From NCBI RefSeq assembly GCF_003597395.2, contig NC_133771.1:127416850-127480849 (forward strand): a stretch of 64,000 bases of DNA. Reading direction: 5' to 3'. This document shows, piece after piece, positions 58,404-64,000 of this stretch. The notes below the pieces were generated by a model. It did not search any database, was not told where the DNA came from, and was given only the letters and a program-made list of their open reading frames with translations. The DNA comes from Chelonoidis abingdonii. Lineage: Eukaryota; Chordata; Testudines; Testudinidae. Positions within the stretch are counted from its first letter, which is position 1, and the number at the start of each line of letters is the position of its first letter. Made by a program: the position numbers and the translations under genes.

Positions 58404-60528
58404 CTTGATTTAAAAATTTCCTGTGACAGATAATCCGCTACAAACCTTGGTAAGTAGTATAATAGTAAAAAAGAAAAGGAGGAAAAACTGCTGAAACTCT
58501 GTGGTAAGCAGTGTTCATCTTTATTCTTCGTTTATCAAATTCAGTCTTTAAACTGCCACCAGCCCCCACAGCATGTTTCTAATGACTATTACTTTAGACT
58601 ACATATCCTGCTGTTTTCTGTAGCCAAAATATCTCTCTTAAAATCCATCACCACTAGCACATATGCAAGCACCATTAATGACATAGCTCCAGGCTGAGAG
58701 AAGTGAGGTGGAGGGAAAGGAGGAAAGTAGGTAACTCCTTCAGCAGAGTGATAAAATCCTGAAATCATGCTTCAACTGACTACACAAATACTACTAGGAA
58801 TATTTTTAACGGTTTTAAACAAGGCAACAATCCAGAAAAGGATCACAACACATGGTGCTGCCCTAGGCAGCTCTATAAACCAGTACACGACCTCCAGAAA
58901 AGAAAATTCAGTCCAATAGGGCTGTCACTATAGAGAATTTGCCATGTGAATGAAAGAATTCCACTCTACTTTATTACATACCTTCTGCTTGTTACTTTGA
59001 CTCATGTTGAGCTGTAGGTCTTACTAAACTTATCCAGCAAATGCATCTCTCCCTAATGATTCACATGGGTAGATGCTTAAACATTTGCAAAGCTAATAGA
59101 ATAGAAAATAACCAGACAGTATGTGCACAAGTGCATGCTGGAATGAATACATTATGTCAGTTAGAAAGGGAATATATGTGCACAAATTAAAATGTCAGTC
59201 AACAGACACATCTCTCTGTGTGGAGACAGACATGCCTTAAACAGTTGGTGCCAACAGTGTGCACAATTTCACATAGTGCCAGGGGAATGTGGTGCTCTCC
59301 AAAATATTTTTAAAATAAAAGTTTGGTTTTGGAGGGTATATCAATTGATCTTGTGGCATGGAGGAGAGCAAGGTTCATTATTTCACAGTCACAGTCCTCT
59401 GCTTTCTAGGTACACTGACCCAGAGGACAGGGGATAACATTCATTACTCATCAGCAACTTCTTCAGATGACTGAAAGGTGGATTAGCAGCCTCTAAGCAG
59501 GGGACTGGAAGAAGTATGGTGGACCAGGACATGAGCTCATCTTATGAGGAAAGGGAGCAGAGTACAGCAGTGAGGTCATCAGGACTTGGAGGCCTCTAGA
59601 GACAACTTTAACTAGATAGGGAAGAAGCAGAGTGGATTAATTCACTAGCATTTCAGTTCAGAACCGCTGTGTCTTGGGTCACAAATTAAGTGATTTTGGT
59701 ATCCTTAGCAATGATTTCCCCATGTTACCAAAACAGCACAAAAACTGAAACAAATGGTAGTCTCTGTACAAACAGTAGAAGAGGCAATGCAAATCAGGAC
59801 TATTATGCTTTAACAGGGCTATACACAGAAGCTCCGCTTCTGATGGCAAGCTGAGAGGTACATTCTAAGTAGGAGTCTGCTGTGAACTCCACAGTCCCAG
59901 TGAAGCTCTATCTAGTAGCTTGCCAGCTCCAGCACTTGACGATCTGAGTAACTTTTCCAGCTGTAATCCCAGGGAAGCCATGTGGCCTATAGTGGTGAGG
60001 GGACTTGCTGAGGCATTCTGCAATCTTTGATGAACTCTCCAAGGTAGCCTGCAGTCCTAAGAATATTCTTGGAAACAGCTGGTAGCTCAAGATGCTTTCT
60101 ATAAAATACCATGTAGCTGTAAAAGGGGGTGTATGTCTTGAAATGAGGCAGTCTGTAAATCCCAAGAGAGTCTCACTTGAAGAAATGGAGCAGTCTGCAG
60201 TCTTGGAAGGAGAAGGAAAAACAGAAATCTGTTTTAAAATTTAGCTGTTTAAGAAAGGCTCCTTTAGGTGACCTGAAGACTTGGAAATGGTTCTTGCTGT
60301 TGTCCTGACAGGCCTCTATAGCCCCATGGAGGATATTATGCAGTGGTATGGTGCAACAGTGGGCACCATGCAGAAAGTTACTCCCTTCTGTCCCCACCCA
60401 GGAAATAGCACAAAAAGATAACCCTAACCCATGAGCCACAACATCACTATGACATGACTGTCTTTGTTGAAACTTTAAGTAAAAGAGCTGCTACACATAT
60501 TCATCTGGGCTGCAAAACTGGGAGTCAT
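58404..60528. other. No supported gene or named repeat
   Basis: Frames of 81-88 codons (59192-59437 plus, 59908-60165 minus, 60173-60439 minus) lack recognisable domains. Confidence 0.5.
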
Positions 60529-60599
60529 GACTACGGTGTTCTGCTCCTAGCTTTGCTAATGATTCTCTGTATGGCCTTTAGCAACACCCTTAGGTCCAA
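60529..60599 (+). repeat. MIR-like SINE, 5' part, interrupted
   Basis: GGAGTCATGACTACGGTGTT, CTGCTCCTAGCTTTGCTAAT, GATTCTCTGTATGGCCTTTA, GCAACACCCTTAG matches the MIR head and core up to the 'ttgggcaagtcactta' region, where it stops. Confidence 0.6.
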
Positions 60600-60745
60600 A
60601 TTTTCATGAATGACCTGTAATTTTGGTGGGTAACTTTAGGCACCTGTGGCCTGATGTTCACAGGTACTGAGCACCCAAAAATCCAACTCAACTCACTGGC
60701 AGCTGTGGATGCTCAGTAACTCTGAAAGTTGGGCCCCTAAAAACT
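60600..60745. repeat. Foldback repeat (types beta/gamma), inside a MIR-like SINE
   Basis: AATTTTCATGAATGACC, TTAGGCACCTGTGGCCTGAT, GTTCACAGGTACTGAGCACC, 'ggcagctgtggatgctcagtaac', TCTGAAAGTTGGGCCCCTAA. The GTACTGAGCACC arm pairs with 'ggatgctcagtaactctgaaag'. MIR sequence flanks it. Confidence 0.65.
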
Positions 60746-60779
60746 GAAGCACCAAAATAGAGGCTACTTGCAAATTTCA

Positions 60780-60832
60780 ATCTGTAACCAAATTGTGCTT
60801 TAATATCTTCACCTATAAAATGTGGATCACAA
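60780..60832 (+). repeat. MIR-like SINE, 3' part
   Basis: TTAATATCTTCACCTATAAA then ATGTGGATCAC is the 'cctcagtttcctcatctgtaaaatggggat' part of MIR, continuing 60529-60599 after the foldback. Confidence 0.5.
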
Positions 60833-61799
60833 AAAAAAGCCCTTTTTGAGATCATGGAGCTTCCTCAAAAAAGCAGTATTTCCTAAGACATTTTAACATT
60901 AGTGAAAACTTAGATGCTGGGCATAATTTTTTCCTCAATGATCTTAATGTCAGCGAACATTTCAAGTCAGGTGTGCATGATGGTGCAACAGTTTTGGGAA
61001 TAAATCTGCATCAATTTATATGTTCCTTTTTGTGTTATGAATAGCATTTATGCTGGTAATAGTCACTGTGAATTAGACCATCTATTTGGCAACAGAGACC
61101 TTGCATGACCCTTCTATGTTTGGAGAGGTGTGATAAGCCTCAAGGTGCCCTCAACAGCTGAATAGTTCTGTCATGGAAAAAAAAAAGCCAGTGTGGTTGC
61201 TACTGGCAGAAATATTAACTTTTAGCGACTCTTTGTCCAGCAATCCCACAGGGGAATGGAAACCCTCAGTAGAAGGAGACACTGAAAGGTTGTTTGACCT
61301 TTCCTTTTTAAAAGTGAAACTCACTCTAAGTAAGGGGTCCAGTCCATTGCAAGAAACAGAAGACATCACTGGAAGTTTTGGGCAGGAAGTGCATTGCCTT
61401 CTCTCAAAGACAATGACCAAAATCCAAGGACTCTAAGGACTGGTGAGGACTCAAGAGGTGGGACATTGTGTTCAGGCATTTATTGTTTTGTGTAGATCTA
61501 TAATTTTCCTGTGCTGTGTGTGCGCACAGACATGCGTGTTTGTGTGTTTGAGAAGTTCCTTTACAAAGCTTGTGTGTTCCTTATTTTACCTGCTACGTGT
61601 CTCCAGGGGTGGAGCTCTGTGGGAGTGTGCATAAGCGACTGGGGAACTTGGTGAGTTCAGGGTCACAGTCCAGATGAACTGAGAGTTCTACATTCTAAGG
61701 AAGGGGGGCAGAGAGTAGGCTGCACCCCGCAACTGTGTTTTGGAGACCCAGAGGCTGGATACTGCCCAGACCCAGCTCACTTAAAAGCATGTGGGACTA
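60833..61799. other. No supported gene
   Basis: Opposed frames of 87 and 89 codons at 61151-61436 cover the same bases on both strands, which argues for chance. GT-rich patch at 61515-61580. Confidence 0.5.
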
Positions 61800-62110
61800 G
61801 AGCTGAGCAAAACATTTTGGACACAGTTTATTTGTGAATAATTGCAGTTTCAGGTTGACAGAAAGTATTTGTGAATTTTGGTCTAATTTAGTGAATAGTT
61901 TAACCCAGAAAAATATTTTTTTTTTTAGAGTAAAAATGTTTCATTTCAACATTTTCATAAACAAAACACTTTGATTGTTTGTTTCAAAACAATGTTTTGT
62001 GTAAAAATTTAGCTGCAATTTTTTAAAACAAAAAGGGTTAGACATCCATAAACAAAATGGAACGATAAAAAAAGAAAATTTGTTTTGGGATCAACATAAA
62101 TCAACTAATA
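61800..62110. repeat. A/T-rich repeat region with AAAACATTTT-like motifs
   Basis: Motifs of the type AGCAAAACATTTT, ATGTTTCATTTCAACATTTT, AAACAAAACACTTTG, CAAAACAATGTTTTG and AATTTGTTTTGGGA recur in both orientations. This looks like a decayed dispersed element, but I cannot name it. Confidence 0.35.
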
Positions 62111-62379
62111 AAAAATTAGTTAGTCCCTTGCATGTGTGAGACCCAAAAGTTGGATCCAAATAACACAGCCAAGTGGACAGTCCACTAGCAGGGAGGGGAG
62201 AGGAATTCAGCTAGGGCTGCAACAGATACAGTAACTCCTCGCTTAATGTTGTAGTTATGTTCTTGAAAAATGCTACTTTAAGCAAAACAATGTTAAGTGA
62301 ATCCAATCTCCACATAAGAATTAATGTACATGGGGAGGTTAGGTTCCAGGGAAATTTTTTTCACCAGACAAAAGACTAT

Positions 62380-62393
62380 GTGTGTGTGTATAC

Positions 62394-62424
<31 letters not shown>

Positions 62425-62425
62425 G
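62380..62425 (+). repeat. (TG)n(TA)n(CA)n microsatellite inside the Tigger element
   Basis: TGTGTGTGTGTATACATATA then TATATATACACACACACACA. Self-complementary, able to extrude as a cruciform. Confidence 0.95.
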
Positions 62426-62454
62426 AGTATAAGTTTTAAACAATTTAATACTGT

Positions 62455-63002
62455 TGTGACAAGATGGCCAATGTAGTATGGTGGGTCCTGCGCTTTTCTT
62501 GGCGAGAGGCTAAGATGCCACCTCTTGCCCCTGCTCTTGGGGCACCGAGGGCCCCACTAGTGGCCTGGGAAGGTGGTAAAGGAGGGAACCAGGGGAAGGG
62601 TAAGGGTCTGGGTTCCCTCCTTACTCTGAGTTCCAGCCCCTTTCAACCCCTGCGGGTTCTTACCCTCTTCCCCTTGGGTGGGGTACCTTTGGTCCTTAAA
62701 CTCTGGGGGAGGGAGTCTCCCTACCCTACTGGGGTAGGGTCTCCCTTACTCCAGTTTTCTGATCTTTCAAGTCTCACAGCACACCTCCAAGCTCCAGTCC
62801 TCTCTCCTTCCTCCTTCTCCCCTGACTGCCTGAAGCAGGGGGTTTTATTAGGTTGCTAACAGGGCCTTAATTTACTACCGGTGCTCCAATTAACCTGTAG
62901 CAACCCTCCCTAGTCTACAGGGAACCACACCTTAATTAGCCTAGGGCTTATATACTTCCCCGTTACCACTCTCCCACTGCTCCCAGGCCCTCCTGTATTA
63001 CA
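62455..63002 (+). mobile_element. Solo LTR of a turtle retroelement, about 548 bp, with TSD
   Basis: It begins TGTGACAAGATGGC and ends CTCCTGTATTACA (TG...CA). CTGT stands immediately before (62451-62454) and after (63003-63006), a 4-bp duplication typical of LTR retroelements; counting the preceding A gives ACTGT. Blocks GTGGGTCCTGCGCTTTTCTT, GGTGCTCCAATTAACCTGTA and GGAACCACACCTTAATTAGC match an LTR I recall from turtle genomes. It is a solo LTR: no internal genes or second LTR are adjacent. Retrovirus or Gypsy class is not decidable here. Confidence 0.8.
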
Positions 63003-63091
63003 CTGTACACAGCAATGATGACTGTGAAGCTTGGTTGAGGTGGAGGAGTCAGAGGGTGGGATATTTCCCAGGGAATATCTTACTGCTAAAT

Positions 63092-63403
63092 CAGAGTTTC
63101 TCAAACAGGGGTCGCCACTTGTGTAGGGAAAGCCCCTGGTGGGCTGGACAGGTGTGTTTACCTGCCCCATCTGCAGGTCCGGCCAATCGCAGTTCCCACT
63201 GGCCACGATCGCTGCTCCAGGCCAATGGGAGCTGCTGGAAGTGGTGCTTCTGCTTCCAGCGGCCCCCATTGGCCCAGAGCAGTGATCCGTGGCTAGTGGA
63301 AGCTGCTATCGGCCAGACTTGTGGACAGGGCAGGTAAACACACTGTCCCGGCCCGCCAGGGGCGTTTCCTACACAAGCAGTGACCCCTATTTGAGAAACT
63401 CTG
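63092..63403. mobile_element. Palindromic hAT-type element, 312 bp, with perfect 8-bp TSD
   Basis: The left end CAGAGTTTCTCAAACAGGGG and right end TATTTGAGAAACTCTG are inverted. Inner arms also pair: TTGTGTAGGGAAAGCCCCTG with CAGGGGCGTTTCCTACACAA, CAGGCCAATGGGAGCTGCTG with CAGCGGCCCCCATTGGC. The whole unit can fold into one long hairpin. TGCTAAAT occurs at 63084-63091 and 63404-63411, identical. Frames of 119 and 100 codons across it are products of the palindrome, not genes. Confidence 0.93.
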
Positions 63404-63499
63404 TGCTAAATGATGAACTAGCACATGTCTGAGCCCTCAGGGATTAACACATTGTTGTTAATGTAGCCTCACTCTACAAGGCAGCAGGAATGGAGGGAG

Positions 63500-63563
63500 G
63501 GGAGACAGCATGGCAGAGAGAGACAGAGAGAAAGAGAGAGAGAAAAAGGGAGAGAGAGAGAGA
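63500..63563 (+). repeat. (GA)n purine tract
   Basis: GAGAGAGACAGAGAGAAAGA then further GAGAGAGAGA blocks; part of the Tigger host element. Confidence 0.9.
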
Positions 63564-63683
63564 TGTGCATTGCCCCTTTAAGAACGCTGACCCCAGTCTA
63601 AGTACATTGCCTTTTTAAGTAGATCAGCAAGTTGAGACAGAAGCTGCACCCGGCAAGCTCCCTCCTTTCTGAGCCGTCATTCC

Positions 63684-64000
63684 TTGACTTTAGCAAAGCT
63701 TTTGATACCGTCTCCCACAGTATTCTTGCCAGCAAGTTAAAGAAGTATGGGCTGGATGATTGGACTATAAGGTGGATAGAAAGCTGGCTAGATTGTCATG
63801 CTCAACAGGTAGCAATCAACAGCTCCATGATTAGCTGGCAGCCAGGTTCAAGTGGAATGCCCCAAGGCTCGGTCCTGGGGCCGGTTTTGTTCAATATCTT
63901 CATTAATGATCTGGAGGATGGCATGGACTGCACTCTCAGCAAGTTTGCAGATGACACTAAACTTGGAGGAGTGGTAGATATGCTGGAGGGTAGGGATAGG
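63684..64000 (+). mobile_element. 5'-truncated CR1 LINE, continuing beyond the window
   Basis: Recognisable RT sequence begins at 63686, directly after Tigger-like sequence, and runs to the last base of the window. The abrupt start in mid-RT is typical of CR1 5' truncation. The rest of the RT and the 3' tail should lie just outside. Confidence 0.88.
63686..64000 (+). pseudogene. CR1 reverse transcriptase, partial, open through the window end
   Basis: 105 codons without a stop encode [20 protein letters not shown] (motif A region with its first catalytic aspartate), [29 protein letters not shown] and [20 protein letters not shown] at 63944-63955 is the catalytic box in the form usual for CR1/jockey-type RTs. 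The frame is intact here, unlike the 58 kb copy, but the N-terminal part (endonuclease and start of RT) is absent. It cannot make an active LINE protein. No start codon or promoter belongs to it. Confidence 0.9.

Larger units (their letters stand above)
62229..63683 (+). mobile_element. Tigger/pogo-type non-autonomous DNA element, host of nested insertions
   Basis: It starts CAGTAACTCCTCGCTTAA directly after a TA (62227-62228), the expected Tc1/mariner target. The first part (TTGTAGTTATGTTCTTGAAA, AATTAATGTACATGGGGAGG) is a familiar Tigger-like 5' end. Sequence belonging to the same element, as I recall it, resumes at 63003 (TACACAGCAATGATG, TGTGAAGCTTGGTTGAGG) after an LTR. It resumes again at 63404 (GATGAACTAGCACATGTC) after a hAT insertion, running through a (GA)n tract and TGCCCCTTTAAGAACGCTGA to about 63683, where a CR1 begins. 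The right terminus is not in the window. Confidence 0.75.

Noticed and set aside
62464..62859. 131-codon plus frame
   Set aside because: Lies inside the solo LTR at 62455-63002 and shows no retroelement or host domain.
62910..63337. 119-codon minus and 100-codon plus frames
   Set aside because: They cross the LTR/hAT boundary and the hAT palindrome, so they cannot be real proteins.
1..64000. CRISPR arrays, bacterial operons, tRNA or rRNA genes
   Set aside because: No regularly spaced identical repeats with unique spacers; no intact cloverleaf or rRNA sequence recognised. The tRNA-like segments are SINE-derived. The sequence is vertebrate in character.

Overview
The window looks like nuclear, intergenic or deep-intronic DNA from a vertebrate, most likely a cryptodiran turtle. 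It is AT-rich with locally GC-rich patches, has no operons and no dense coding, and every recognisable feature is an interspersed repeat. The taxonomic guess rests on repeat content recognised from memory: a tRNA-derived SINE whose 3' end matches the CR1 tail (described for turtles), several CR1 LINE fragments, many small hAT-type and Tigger-type non-autonomous DNA elements, MIR-like SINEs and L2-like tails. No database search was possible. I found no open frame that I could defend as a host gene exon. The only protein-coding homology is broken CR1 reverse transcriptase at 58.1-58.4 kb (minus) and 63.7-64.0 kb (plus, running off the end).

Layout. 0-16 kb: mostly unique AT-rich DNA with a hAT terminus at 1-40, a MIR-like SINE at 66-285, a complex inverted-repeat element near 3.85-4.39 kb and two hAT miniature elements with target-site duplications (TSDs) at 4.46 and 6.56 kb. 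16-35 kb: a C-rich 727-bp hAT relative of the 1-40 terminus, a run of short foldback repeats, a polypyrimidine tract split by a multi-hairpin element (26.8-27.1 kb), a 580-bp element with regularly spaced TTTAAA motifs (29.5-30.1 kb), a TA-flanked miniature element (32.1 kb) and a tRNA-like foldback (33.1 kb). 35-50 kb: LTR-like segments, an exact 95-bp duplication abutting a single N (40.5 kb), a hAT element with a perfect TSD (40.7 kb), a composite MIR/CR1/foldback cluster (42.3-42.7 kb), the turtle-type SINE (43.9 kb), a Tigger-like element (47.1-47.7 kb) and a CR1 tail (49.6-50.0 kb). 50-62 kb: more MIR, L2, foldback and CR1 remnants.

The most informative stretch is 62.2-64.0 kb. A Tigger-type DNA transposon appears to have received a solo LTR (4-bp TSD), a 312-bp palindromic hAT element (perfect 8-bp TSD) and a 5'-truncated CR1. 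The TSDs and restored continuity of the host element give an insertion record readable from the sequence itself.

Nothing here works together as a gene system. The window is a record of transposition, and no new enzymatic or defence system was found. Points worth checking are the nested insertions, the repeated finding of foldback repeats inside MIR-like SINEs, the periodic TTTAAA element, a 37-bp exact dispersed repeat, and the probable assembly artefact at the N.
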